Assembly: GCA_900545915.1 (NCBI GenBank)
Contig: URAV01000005.1
Location: 1 to 64,000 of the forward strand
Direction of reading: 5' to 3'
Length of the DNA stretch: 64,000 bases
Origin: an uncultured Porphyromonadaceae bacterium
Lineage (GTDB): Bacteria > Bacteroidota > Bacteroidia > Bacteroidales > Coprobacteraceae
Shown: piece by piece, positions 35,152-44,004 of the stretch
Position numbering within the stretch: the stretch's first letter is position 1
Layout of the letters: every line of letters begins with the position of its first letter
The notes under the pieces: generated by a model
Told to the model about the DNA's origin: nothing
What the model saw: the letters and a program-made list of their open reading frames with translations, nothing else
The model's database searches: none
Program-made: the position numbers and the translations under genes

Positions 35152-35913
35152 CTACCATTCTTCTTTACCGACTTCTAAAGGCAAATTATCTCTAAAATGC
35201 ATAGAAGCGTGAGTCCCGTCACAAAAAGGTTTATTAGAAGATTGACCGCAACGGCACAAAGTAACTCTATTTCGAATCTCATAGCTACTTCCGTCAGCAC
35301 TCTCAACACGAATCCCACCTTTCACCCATATAGGACCACTTACCTTGATTCCGGGATCCTCTATAATCCCAATTGAAGGATCAAACGACGGTTCAAAAAC
35401 TTTTTTCGTTCTTTTATCCCATACAACCAAGCGTCCAGCTGGACAATGGCCAGCCTCATGTTTGACAAGGTCTATTTCATCTTGAGTTTCCGCAGTCTGT
35501 ACAATATTCCAGATACGACCGTATGCATCACAAAAACGAGCAAAAGCACAATATTTCTCATTATCGGCCAATACCATTGCCGGACCTTCGAACAGTTCGG
35601 CATCTTCCAATAAAGGACGTTTGTCGCTTGTTTCTTCCGGATTCCAGTCCGCTTTAGAATGAGAACCATCGCAAAAAGGTTTTTTACAAGATTCACCACA
35701 ACGACAAAGTGCCGTATATTCACCTTCGGTCTTGTAATGACGTCCTTTTTTATAAACCCAAGAAGCTCCATCTTCATTCGGCATAATAATTTCTTGATCA
35801 ATAGGGGGATTTCCATATACTAAATATGGTCCGTCTGCTAAAATTTTAATGTAAAACATCTCTGGAGCAGCAGAAGTTCCTATCTCCACGTTCGGTTCAG
35901 TTGTCTTTTTCAT
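35152..35913 (-). CDS. CDGSH iron-sulfur protein (CDGSH - Fer4_19-like - CDGSH)
   Basis: 253 residues with two CDGSH-type [2Fe-2S] motifs. The first has Cys70, Cys72, Cys81 and His85 (CRCGESCKKPFCDGSH); the second has Cys220, Cys222, Cys231 and His235 (KPFCDGTH). Between them is a segment with Cys122, Cys128 and Cys157 (GHCPAGRLVVWD) resembling the divergent Fer4_19 domain. It is soluble and cytosolic. The role is unknown; such proteins are linked to electron transfer or iron handling. Transcribed alone. Confidence 0.9.
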   Translation of the reverse strand: MKKTTEPNVEIGTSAAPEMFYIKILADGPYLVYGNPPIDQEIIMPNEDGASWVYKKGRHYKTEGEYTALCRCGESCKKPFCDGSHSKADWNPEETSDKRPLLEDAELFEGPAMVLADNEKYCAFARFCDAYGRIWNIVQTAETQDEIDLVKHEAGHCPAGRLVVWDKRTKKVFEPSFDPSIGIIEDPGIKVSGPIWVKGGIRVESADGSSYEIRNRVTLCRCGQSSNKPFCDGTHASMHFRDNLPLEVGKEEW

Positions 35914-35976
35914 AAAAAACTTTTTAGAATTGAATTACTTTAATAAAACAACTGAAGTTATAGATTAGTTGTTCGT

Positions 35977-36741
35977 TTATATATATTCCGTGTCGATTAG
36001 TAATCCGTCATGGGCGAAATATACATTCTCAGGTAATTTTTTCGATTCCACTTCATGTAATCCCATATGGTGGCTCATATGAATAAGATAAGCTCTTTCG
36101 GGCTTTACACGTTTTATGAGACTCAATGCCATGTCTAATGTCTGATGAGATATATGTTCTGTATGACGCAATGCATTAATAATTAATATTTTAACATCTT
36201 TTATTTTCTCCATCTCTTCCTTCGAGATATATAACATATCCGTAATATAGGCCACATCTTCAATACGATAACCTAATATGGGAAGTTTATAATGCATTAC
36301 TCGAATCGGTATTACAGAGATATCCTGTACGCAAAACGGATCTGTGCCAATCTCATTTAGATTAAGACTTGCAACACCCGGATAAGGATGTTCGACAAAA
36401 CAATAAGGTATTCTTGCCCTTATCGCATCTGCAACCCAAGGCTCTAAAAAGACATCCACAGAATGCTCTTTACAAAAGACTCGCAACTCATCTAAACCGC
36501 TTGTATGATCATAATGTACATGAGTTAATAAAACCGCATCGATCTTTTCTGTATGACTGCATAACATCTGTTGCCGAAAATCCGGACCACAATCTATTAA
36601 AATATTTTTACCCTTTATTGTAAACAACGCCGATGTCCTTAATCTTCGGTCTCTCGGATCGTTCGAAGAACAAACTTCACAATGGCATGCAATTTCAGGT
36701 ACTCCGGTCGATGTCCCTGTTCCTAAAAATTTAATTTGCAT
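35977..36741 (-). CDS. MBL-fold metallo-hydrolase (PhnP/RNase Z-like)
   Basis: 254-residue metallo-beta-lactamase-fold hydrolase. It opens with the PhnP-like FLGTGTSTGVPEIACHCEVC, and the metal motif THVHYDH lies near 73-79 (HxHxDH). Later ligands are in VAYITDMLYIS (Asp) and YLIHMSHHMG (His). The paired cysteines near 20-24 match the zinc site of PhnP-type phosphodiesterases. Physiological substrate unknown. It is 16 nt upstream of nothing on its strand except murB, which precedes it by 16 nt, so they are probably cotranscribed. Confidence 0.9.
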   Translation of the reverse strand: MQIKFLGTGTSTGVPEIACHCEVCSSNDPRDRRLRTSALFTIKGKNILIDCGPDFRQQMLCSHTEKIDAVLLTHVHYDHTSGLDELRVFCKEHSVDVFLEPWVADAIRARIPYCFVEHPYPGVASLNLNEIGTDPFCVQDISVIPIRVMHYKLPILGYRIEDVAYITDMLYISKEEMEKIKDVKILIINALRHTEHISHQTLDMALSLIKRVKPERAYLIHMSHHMGLHEVESKKLPENVYFAHDGLLIDTEYI

Positions 36742-36757
36742 AATATTCCGGCAGAAA

Positions 36758-37768
36758 CTATATATAATTTACTTCAGGTTTAATTGTTATTCCATAAAGA
36801 GATTTTACAGAATCAACTATATTTTGAGCCAAATCTATAATATCTTTTGCTACAGCATTATTTTTATTGATTAATACTAAACACTGTTTATCATGTACTG
36901 CTGCTCCTCCCAACATTTTACTTTTCCACCCGGCTTTATCGATAAGCCATGCTGCCGGGACTTTTACAAATTGAGCATCAACCGGATAAAACGGCATTTC
37001 CGGATATTTTTCTTTTAATAGATCATATTGAGAAACAGGAATGACCGGATTCATAAAAAAGCTACCGGCATTTCCATAATCATCAGGATCGGGAAGTTTC
37101 GATTTTCGAATCTCTATTACGGTATCTCTTATTGTTTGCAAATTAATACTCTTATTGCCGATAGCATGACGAAGATTCCCATAATTAAGATGATAAACCG
37201 GATTTTTTCGGAGCAAATACACCACCGATGTTATAATATATTTACCTTTTAGTTCTTTCTTGAATATGCTGTCTCTATATCCATACATACACTCTGCTGT
37301 CGTAAAAGTCCGTTCTTTGCCTGTTGCCACCTCAATCGCCTCTACTTGCAGAATAATATCTTTCACTTCAACACCATAAGCTCCGATATTCTGAACGGCA
37401 CTTGCTCCGACTTCTCCGGGAATTAATGATAAGTTTTCTGCTCCACCCCATCCATTACTTACCGAATATTTAACAAAATCGTCCCAAACCACTCCTGAAC
37501 CGGCTTTTACAGTTACATATTCAGAAGTTTCCGATACTACTTCGATGAATCTTATTTTTGAATGTAATATTACACCTTCGTAATCGGACATAAACAATAA
37601 ATTACTACCTCCTCCGATTTGCAAAAATGGATTCTCCCTCAATAAATCCGTTTTTAATAAGTCTATCAGCTCTTTTACCGATTGATATTCGACAAACCAT
37701 CGGGATGAAACAGATAAATGAAAAGTATGTAATTGTTGCAGAGATTTATTCTCTTCTATTGTTATCAT
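36758..37768 (-). CDS. murB: UDP-N-acetylenolpyruvoylglucosamine reductase MurB
   Basis: FAD-dependent NADPH reductase forming UDP-N-acetylmuramate in peptidoglycan synthesis. 336 residues, type I length. The FAD-binding GGGSNLLF is near 52-59. NIGAYGVEV follows, and the catalytic Ser is in NAGSFFMNPVI near 230. It is part of the minus-strand run 38716-35977 (exported protein, murB, MBL hydrolase) with short gaps. Confidence 0.96.
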   Translation of the reverse strand: MITIEENKSLQQLHTFHLSVSSRWFVEYQSVKELIDLLKTDLLRENPFLQIGGGSNLLFMSDYEGVILHSKIRFIEVVSETSEYVTVKAGSGVVWDDFVKYSVSNGWGGAENLSLIPGEVGASAVQNIGAYGVEVKDIILQVEAIEVATGKERTFTTAECMYGYRDSIFKKELKGKYIITSVVYLLRKNPVYHLNYGNLRHAIGNKSINLQTIRDTVIEIRKSKLPDPDDYGNAGSFFMNPVIPVSQYDLLKEKYPEMPFYPVDAQFVKVPAAWLIDKAGWKSKMLGGAAVHDKQCLVLINKNNAVAKDIIDLAQNIVDSVKSLYGITIKPEVNYI

Positions 37769-37786
37769 AATATGTATTTCAAAAAT

Positions 37787-38716
37787 TTATAATCTGAAGT
37801 CCGTTAAAATCCCATCTTCAAAAAACAGATAACTCCCTGTATTATAAAACCATTGTTCTTTCAATCCCCCATAAGTCGGTATTCTTCTCACATCACTAGG
37901 CCGACCTAATGACAAACGACACTCATCCTTTGTCATTCCCTTCATTACTTTGGACTTAGTTATAAGATCCCAATTTACGTCAGAAATTGTTTTATACTGA
38001 CGTCTTGGGTTCTCAAAACTAAAAAGTCTGTCAAATGTCGTATATTGCGTTGCTAATGTTTCCGGGAATAAAGTACCCAATACATTTGCTGTTTTTCCTG
38101 CATTATCCTCAAAAACAAATTTTATCGGTAATACCTTATCTCCGGGTAATATATCTTTGATCACCACCGGGACGAATTTATGACCTCCTATTTCCACACC
38201 GTTCTCATCATACCAAATAGATGTTTTGATATATAAAGTCTTTCCTATCAACATTTTCCGGGCTTTTAGTACATCCTCTTCAGCAACCATGTCCGGTAGT
38301 AAAGGTTTATAATCGCTATCCTTTATCTCTTTTATAGTCTTTTCGGTTCTATACTGGTATTTTATCCCCTCACAATCAAAAATCAATACAGCATACTGCG
38401 CCTGTCCGAGTATGGACTTTTCAATCATACCTTCGAATGTGAAAATCTTATTTTTAAAAGAGACATGTGTCGGAACTGTATCCTGTTCCGGCTTTAATAA
38501 AAGAGAAAGGTCATCGCTAACATAAATAAATCGTCGTCCTTTAGTCCATTCGGCACACCTTTTTTCTTCAAAATTATTTTTAACGAACAATTCCTCAGCA
38601 CTCGGTTCTACCTCTTCTATTTTATCTTTTTTCCGTTTAGCAAAAAGAGGTTCACAACAAAAAGACTCTATTACTCCTAATAAAACAATAATATATATAC
38701 AATTTCTCAAATTCAT
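37787..38716 (-). CDS. Exported hypothetical protein
   Basis: The start at MNLRNCIYIIVLLG (309 aa) is chosen because a promoter box at 38744-38751 overlaps the upstream ATG. A signal peptide covers about residues 1-26 (ending near EPLFA), followed by a basic-acidic linker. The body is beta-rich. The C-terminal 50 residues (MKGMTKDECRLSLGRPSDVR, then KEQWFYNTGSYLFFEDGILT) resemble the SmpA/OmlA-type BamE fold seen in short outer-membrane-associated proteins. Function unknown. It starts the run leading to murB. Confidence 0.75.
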   Translation of the reverse strand: MNLRNCIYIIVLLGVIESFCCEPLFAKRKKDKIEEVEPSAEELFVKNNFEEKRCAEWTKGRRFIYVSDDLSLLLKPEQDTVPTHVSFKNKIFTFEGMIEKSILGQAQYAVLIFDCEGIKYQYRTEKTIKEIKDSDYKPLLPDMVAEEDVLKARKMLIGKTLYIKTSIWYDENGVEIGGHKFVPVVIKDILPGDKVLPIKFVFEDNAGKTANVLGTLFPETLATQYTTFDRLFSFENPRRQYKTISDVNWDLITKSKVMKGMTKDECRLSLGRPSDVRRIPTYGGLKEQWFYNTGSYLFFEDGILTDFRL

Positions 38717-38743
38717 TAAATATTCAAATATCAAATTATGCAT

Positions 38744-38751
38744 CAAATATA
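38744..38751 (-). promoter_or_regulatory. Promoter -7 box for the exported protein-murB run
   Basis: Minus-strand TATATTTG, 28 nt upstream of the chosen start. Confidence 0.5.
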
Positions 38752-38840
38752 AGAAGAATGTAACAAAATCACATGCAAAGTTTTATTAAATCCTGCAATT
38801 AAAAGAAAGACAAAATACTCTTTTTTATAGTTATTTCTAT

Positions 38841-38848
38841 TACATTTG
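38841..38848 (+). promoter_or_regulatory. Promoter -7 box of the bio leader
   Basis: TACATTTG, a perfect TAnnTTTG, ends only 6 nt before the ATG at 38855. Transcription would therefore start at or next to that codon, implying a leaderless mRNA. A T-rich -33 region is at 38821-38826. Confidence 0.6.
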
Positions 38849-38854
38849 CAACCG

Positions 38855-39304
38855 ATGACTTTAAGCATAAAAAATATTTCGAAAACCATTCGTTTCCGTC
38901 GTTGGAGTCGAAATCAATTTGCAGCATTTCAAAGTATCGGGAAATGTGTAAATATCGGATGCGTATGTAAGTCAATCATCGATATTTCCTTGAAAAAACA
39001 AAAAGGTATTCTCTATACATCAAAAAAAAGTGATTTTATCTGTTACTCGGAAGCCGATGAAAATGATGGCAAGACCCCTCCAGATATTTTATTTTTATTC
39101 AAAAAATTAGAGATATTACCCGTTATTTTATCAAACGATATTCCTTATTGTATTTATTTTCTATTATACCCAATAGAGACTGAGAACTACTGTCTATCAT
39201 GTAGTTTTCGGTCTTTTTTTATAAAAAAATATGATCGAAAAATTAAAAAACAAAGTCCTATCAGGGGAACATTTATCAGAAAGAGAAGCATTCTCTTTGC
39301 TTAA
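38855..39304 (+). CDS. Arg-rich leader ORF upstream of the bio operon
   Basis: Open frame of 149 codons from an ATG 6 nt downstream of a perfect -7 box. The first 45 residues look protein-like and distinctive: IRFRRWSRNQFAAF, then SIGKCVNIGCV and a KSIIDISL helix. From memory, similar short RFRRWSRK-type proteins occur before vitamin-related operons in Bacteroidales; this is unverified. The remainder is low-complexity and runs across a terminator hairpin (39182-39220) and 74 nt into bioB in another frame, so the real 3' end is doubtful. It may be a regulatory leader protein. Confidence 0.5.
   Translation: MTLSIKNISKTIRFRRWSRNQFAAFQSIGKCVNIGCVCKSIIDISLKKQKGILYTSKKSDFICYSEADENDGKTPPDILFLFKKLEILPVILSNDIPYCIYFLLYPIETENYCLSCSFRSFFIKKYDRKIKKQSPIRGTFIRKRSILFA
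39182..39220 (+). terminator. Intrinsic terminator/attenuator just before bioB
   Basis: GAGAACTAC (39182-39190) pairs with GTAGTTTTC (39201-39209), 9 bp with one G-U, around a 10-nt loop. It is followed by GGTC and seven T residues. It ends 10 nt before the bioB ATG and lies inside the leader ORF, so it could attenuate the whole bio operon. Confidence 0.6.
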
Positions 39305-40211
39305 AACAACAGATAAAGAAGCTTTATATAAGGCCTCAGGAGAAATTACAAAACATTTTTGTAAGAACAAATTCGACATGTGTTCCATTATAAACGCTCG
39401 CTCCGGAAAATGCCCGGAAGATTGTAAATGGTGTGCACAATCCGGGCACTACAAAACCCAGATCAATACATATTCCCTTATTGATCGAGAAGAGTGTAAA
39501 AAACAAGCTTCTCAGGTATTCCAACAGAAAATACATCATTTAGGATTAGTCACAAGCGGACGTAAAGTTCAAGGAGAATTATTAACTCGAGTATGCGACT
39601 TATACAAATATATGTCAAGCATAAATATAAATACCCGTCTCTGCGCATCATTAGGTCTTCTGGACAAACAAGAATTATCATTACTCTTGGCTGCCGGAGT
39701 AAAACGGTATCACTGTAACTTGGAAACCGCTCCCTCCTATTTTCCGACTTTATGTTCTACCCATACTCAAGAGGAAAAGATAAAAACGATTCGTGCAGCA
39801 CAGGAAATCGGAATGGAAGTTTGTTCCGGAGGGATAATAGGTATGGGAGAAACAGCAGAACAAAGGATAGAATTGGCCTTTACTTTGAAACATCTGAACA
39901 TACATTCAATACCTATCAATATATTACAGCCCATACCCGGTACACCTTTAGAACAAACAGTTCCATTATCTCCAGACGAGCTCCTCACGACTATCGCACT
40001 CTTCCGCTTTATTAACCCCGACGCATACTTGCGTTTAGCCGGAGGAAGGGCTCAGTTGTCTCAAGATACACTGAAAAAAGCGTTAATGATCGGTATCAAT
40101 TCTTCTATTGTCGGAGATATGTTGACAACTGTGGGTTCTAAAGTTGCCGAAGATAAAAAACTATTTACCAATTGCGGATATTCTATTGACAATGAATATG
40201 AAAACGAATAA
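39231..40211 (+). CDS. bioB: Biotin synthase BioB
   Basis: Radical SAM enzyme inserting sulfur into dethiobiotin, the last step of biotin synthesis. 326 residues. The radical SAM cluster is Cys61-x3-Cys65-x2-Cys68 (CPEDCKWC). The [2Fe-2S] cluster ligands are represented by the NTRLCASLG, KRYHCNLET and CSGGIIGMGE segments, and RLAGGRAQL carries the conserved Arg. The start MIEKLKNKVLSG is A-rich upstream (ATAAAAAAAT). First gene of the bio operon; overlaps bioA by 14-20 nt. Confidence 0.96.
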   Translation: MIEKLKNKVLSGEHLSEREAFSLLKTTDKEALYKASGEITKHFCKNKFDMCSIINARSGKCPEDCKWCAQSGHYKTQINTYSLIDREECKKQASQVFQQKIHHLGLVTSGRKVQGELLTRVCDLYKYMSSININTRLCASLGLLDKQELSLLLAAGVKRYHCNLETAPSYFPTLCSTHTQEEKIKTIRAAQEIGMEVCSGGIIGMGETAEQRIELAFTLKHLNIHSIPINILQPIPGTPLEQTVPLSPDELLTTIALFRFINPDAYLRLAGGRAQLSQDTLKKALMIGINSSIVGDMLTTVGSKVAEDKKLFTNCGYSIDNEYENE

Positions 40212-41469
40212 TTTTGACAGAGAACATTTATGGCATCCTTATACATCTGCATTAAATCCCATACCTACGTATGAAGTAGAGCGGGCAGACGGGGTATATA
40301 TTCAACTAAAAAACGGAAAAAAGTTGATTGACGGAATGTCTTCTTGGTGGGCTGCCGTACACGGATACAATCATCCTGTACTGAATCGAGCAGCACAAGA
40401 ACAATTGTCTAAAATGTCCCACATCATGTTCGGAGGATTAACACATAGTCCGGCAATAGAACTGGGAGAAAAACTATTGACATTAGTCCCTAAGAAACTC
40501 CAGAAAATATTCTATTGTGATTCCGGATCTGTAGCTGTAGAAGTAGCTCTTAAAATGGCGGTACAATATTGGTATGCTCAAGGGAAAAATGAAAAAACAA
40601 ATTTTGTTACTATCCGATCGGGATATCACGGCGATACATGGAACGCTATGTCGGTTTGTGATCCTGTGACAGGTATGCACTCTATTTTTGGTAATTCACT
40701 TCCTCACCGATATTTCGTACCTTCACCAAGCTGTCGTTTTTACGATGATTGGGATGAAAATTGTATTGTGCCGTTAAAAGAATGTATAAAAGCTCATCAT
40801 GAAAATATTGCAGCATTGATTTTAGAACCGATAGTACAAGGTGCTGGAGGAATGAAATTTTATCATCCTCAATATCTAAAAGCTGCAAAAAAACTCTGTG
40901 AGGAGTATCACCTTTTATTAATATTCGACGAGATAGCTACAGGATTCGGTCGTACTGGAAAACTTTTTGCTTGCGAACACGCTAATGTCTCTCCAGATAT
41001 TATGTGTATCGGAAAGGCCTTAACCGGCGGATATCTTACAATGGCTGCCGTATTATCGACAAATCACGTAGCTAATGTAATCTCTTCCGGGTTTCCCGGA
41101 GTCTTTATGCACGGACCAACTTTTATGGGAAATCCTTTAGCTTGTGCAATATCTCTTTCATCTGTCAACCTATTATTAGAAAACAATTGGGAAATGCAAG
41201 TTAAAAGTATTGAAGCTCAATTAAAAGAAGATCTTTCTCCTGCCAAAGAATATTCCCAAGTCGCAGATGTTCGTGTATTAGGCGCTATCGGAGTCATTGA
41301 AATGAGAGAGGTTGTAGACATGTCCAAAATACAACGTCAGTTTGTCGAACATGGTGTATGGGTAAGACCTTTTGGTAAGTTAGTATATATTATGCCTCCA
41401 TACATCATCAATCCCGATCAATTAACTCGATTGACATCAGCATTATTAAGTGTTGTAAGCAAGCAATAA
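40198..41469 (+). CDS. bioA: Adenosylmethionine-8-amino-7-oxononanoate aminotransferase BioA
   Basis: PLP enzyme transferring the amino group of SAM to 8-amino-7-oxononanoate to give DAPA. The ATG at 40198 (or 40192) overlaps the end of bioB; about 423 residues. Visible: HLWHPYTSALNP, the BioA-typical GMSSWWAAVHGYNHP, the metal/PLP Asp in IFDEIATGFGRTG, and the PLP lysine in CIGKALTGGY near 273. Full length. It is followed after 4 nt by bioF. Confidence 0.96.
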   Translation: MKTNNFDREHLWHPYTSALNPIPTYEVERADGVYIQLKNGKKLIDGMSSWWAAVHGYNHPVLNRAAQEQLSKMSHIMFGGLTHSPAIELGEKLLTLVPKKLQKIFYCDSGSVAVEVALKMAVQYWYAQGKNEKTNFVTIRSGYHGDTWNAMSVCDPVTGMHSIFGNSLPHRYFVPSPSCRFYDDWDENCIVPLKECIKAHHENIAALILEPIVQGAGGMKFYHPQYLKAAKKLCEEYHLLLIFDEIATGFGRTGKLFACEHANVSPDIMCIGKALTGGYLTMAAVLSTNHVANVISSGFPGVFMHGPTFMGNPLACAISLSSVNLLLENNWEMQVKSIEAQLKEDLSPAKEYSQVADVRVLGAIGVIEMREVVDMSKIQRQFVEHGVWVRPFGKLVYIMPPYIINPDQLTRLTSALLSVVSKQ

Positions 41470-41473
41470 AACA

Positions 41474-42640
41474 ATGAAAGACAGATATTTTGAAAATAGA
41501 TTAAAAGAAATAGAAAGTTCCGGAAATCTAAGGGAATTGCAAATAATAACCAATATAGAAAACGGAATCGTTGCAGGAAATAAAAAGTTCACAAATCTTA
41601 CCTCCAATGATTATTTAGGTATCGCTACAGACCGCCATTTATATTCCGAGTTTTTAGAAAACTTAAAAGATAATGATTTTCAGTTTTCTGCATCCTCATC
41701 CAGATTACAAACAGGAAATTACGAGGCTCATATTATCTTAGAAAAACGTTTAGCCGAATTATTCCATTCTGAATCAGCGTTGGTATTTAATAGCGGTTAC
41801 CATGCAAATACAGGAATCCTCCCGACAATAACCACATCCCGTTCAATGATACTTGCCGACAAATTAGTTCACGCAAGTATTATTGACGGTATTCGTCTAA
41901 GCCAGGCCAAATGTATTCGTTTCAAACATAATGATTACCGACAGCTCGAACGCCTCATACAACAGGCCGGAGAACGCTATGACCGCATAATTATTGTTAC
42001 GGAAAGCATTTTCAGTATGGACGGAGATGAGTCGGATTTACGAACATTGGTCCGGTTTAAACAAAAATATCCGGCAATTATGCTTTATATAGACGAAGCA
42101 CATGCAATCGGAGTACGAGGGAATAACGGACTGGGCTGTTGTGAAGAACACAATATTATCGAACATATCGATTTTTTAATCGGTACATTCGGAAAGGCGT
42201 TAGGATCTTGCGGAGCATTCTTGATTTGCAATAGGATAATGCGAGAATATCTTATTAATACAATGAGGACATTTATTTTTACGACAGCACTGCCTCCTAT
42301 CAATCTCAAATGGACTCTTTTTACACTGAATAAAGCCGTTGGCATGAATGGCCGACGAGAACATATAAAAAAAATTTCAAACTTGTTAAAAAAAGAACTC
42401 AGTTCGGAAAATCGGGAAATACAAAGTAGCAGCCATATTATACCTTATATCACAGGATCTTCAGAGTCTGCACATAATACGGCAAAAGAACTTCAAAAGC
42501 AAGGATTTTATGTTCTTCCGGTACGTCCCCCAACCGTTCCCGATGGAACAGCAAGAATACGGTTTTCTCTAACTGCAAATTGTACAGAAGAAGAAATAAA
42601 TCGATTAATATACTGCATCAGGAATTTATCAAAATCATGA
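41474..42640 (+). CDS. bioF: 8-amino-7-oxononanoate synthase BioF
   Basis: PLP-dependent alpha-oxoamine synthase joining pimeloyl-ACP and alanine. 388 residues. TSNDYLGIATD is near 41-51, with SSSRLQTGNY, the PLP-stacking region ESIFSMDGDE, DEAHAIGVRG, and the PLP lysine in GTFGKALGSCG near 241. Its stop overlaps the bioG start as ATGA. Confidence 0.95.
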   Translation: MKDRYFENRLKEIESSGNLRELQIITNIENGIVAGNKKFTNLTSNDYLGIATDRHLYSEFLENLKDNDFQFSASSSRLQTGNYEAHIILEKRLAELFHSESALVFNSGYHANTGILPTITTSRSMILADKLVHASIIDGIRLSQAKCIRFKHNDYRQLERLIQQAGERYDRIIIVTESIFSMDGDESDLRTLVRFKQKYPAIMLYIDEAHAIGVRGNNGLGCCEEHNIIEHIDFLIGTFGKALGSCGAFLICNRIMREYLINTMRTFIFTTALPPINLKWTLFTLNKAVGMNGRREHIKKISNLLKKELSSENREIQSSSHIIPYITGSSESAHNTAKELQKQGFYVLPVRPPTVPDGTARIRFSLTANCTEEEINRLIYCIRNLSKS

Positions 42641-43269
42641 AACAATATTTTACAAAACAGGAAAATAATAAGTCTCTGATTTTATTTTTCACAGGTTGGG
42701 GCATGGATCAAAACACCTTATCTATCAATAAAAAGGATTTCGATACCTGCATCTGTTTCGATTATACGAATATAGATTTCGAAAAATCTCATTATAAAAA
42801 TTATCAAGTAATTGATGTATATGGATGGTCGATGGGTGTATGGGCAGCATCTCAAGTTTTACAGGATTGTAATTTACCTATTCGGAAAAGCGTCGCAATA
42901 AACGGAACGATCTTTCCGATAGAAAAAGAAAAAGGCATAGATCCGACAATTTTCCAAAAAACAATAGATTTATTGAATGAACAGAACTTATTAAAGTTTA
43001 ATAAACGGATGTGTGGAAACAAAGAGAATTTTCAGTTTTTTATAAACCATACTTCCCACAGATCTATTGAAAGTCTAAAACAAGAATTAATTTCTATACA
43101 ATCAATGGTTAAAAAAGATATGACATCAACCTTTCAATGGGATAAAGCGATAATAGGAACGCGTGATTTCATTTTCCCAACAAAAAATCAGCTAAAAGCA
43201 TGGGAAAAAAACAAATACGATATTATAGACGAAGCCCATTTCTTAGATTTCAATAAATATGTCGATTAA
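42637..43269 (+). CDS. bioG: Pimeloyl-ACP methyl ester esterase BioG (DUF452)
   Basis: Alpha/beta hydrolase that frees pimeloyl-ACP from its methyl ester, ending the BioC-protected chain. The start at 42637 overlaps the bioF stop (ATGA), giving 210 residues. The BioG/DUF452 signature is clear: LILFFTGWGMDQ near the N-terminus and the nucleophile elbow YGWSMGVWAAS near 64-70. It replaces BioH, as is common in Bacteroidetes. It overlaps bioC by 11 nt. Confidence 0.92.
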   Translation: MKQYFTKQENNKSLILFFTGWGMDQNTLSINKKDFDTCICFDYTNIDFEKSHYKNYQVIDVYGWSMGVWAASQVLQDCNLPIRKSVAINGTIFPIEKEKGIDPTIFQKTIDLLNEQNLLKFNKRMCGNKENFQFFINHTSHRSIESLKQELISIQSMVKKDMTSTFQWDKAIIGTRDFIFPTKNQLKAWEKNKYDIIDEAHFLDFNKYVD

Positions 43270-43999
43270 TAAACAGCAAATAAGAAAATCATTTACAAAG
43301 GCTATCTCCACATATGAACAAGAAGCCTTTGTTCAATATCAAATAGCAATGGAATTATACAGATTATTATCTGTATATTCAAACTATCCTGTGTCTTCGA
43401 TCTTAGAAATCGGATGCGGAACAGGCTTCTTCACCCGATTACTACACTCTCATTTCTCTTCCGCAACTATTACAGCAAACGACCTTTGTCCTGAAGTTGT
43501 CAATTATATTCCTAATGACATAAAATTTATTTCCGGAGATATGGAAACGATTAATTTTCCGGATAAATACGATCTGATAGCCGGATCATCGGCAATACAA
43601 TGGTTAGAGGATTTTCCATTATTTTTAAAAAAAATAAACCGTAGTCTTTCTGACAAAGGTCTTGTGGCGATTTCAACATTCGGAGAAAAAAATCTTATAG
43701 AAATAAAACAAGTTACCAATATCGGCTTATCTTATTTTACAAAATCAGATTTAGAACATATTATTTCTTCTTCATTCCAAATTATCAAAATGAAAGAAGA
43801 GATCAAAACTGTTTATTTTTCATCACCTAAAGATGTACTATTACATTTAAAGCGTTCAGGTGTCAATGGTATCGCCTCAGAAAAATGGACAAAATCAGAT
43901 TTTTTATATTTTACAGATCGGTATAATAGACTATTCAAATCAGATTACGGAGTTCCATTAACATATCACCCGATCTATATAATTGCATCAAAAAAATAG
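43259..43999 (+). CDS. bioC: Malonyl-ACP O-methyltransferase BioC
   Basis: SAM-dependent methyltransferase that caps malonyl-ACP so that fatty-acid synthesis makes the pimeloyl chain. 246 residues. The N-terminal helix KQQIRKSFTKAISTYEQEA is BioC-typical. Motif I LEIGCGTGFFTR is near 47-58, and GSSAIQWLEDFP carries the family post-motif. It sits between bioG and bioD. Confidence 0.93.
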   Translation: MSINKQQIRKSFTKAISTYEQEAFVQYQIAMELYRLLSVYSNYPVSSILEIGCGTGFFTRLLHSHFSSATITANDLCPEVVNYIPNDIKFISGDMETINFPDKYDLIAGSSAIQWLEDFPLFLKKINRSLSDKGLVAISTFGEKNLIEIKQVTNIGLSYFTKSDLEHIISSSFQIIKMKEEIKTVYFSSPKDVLLHLKRSGVNGIASEKWTKSDFLYFTDRYNRLFKSDYGVPLTYHPIYIIASKK

Positions 44000-44004
44000 A
44001 AATC

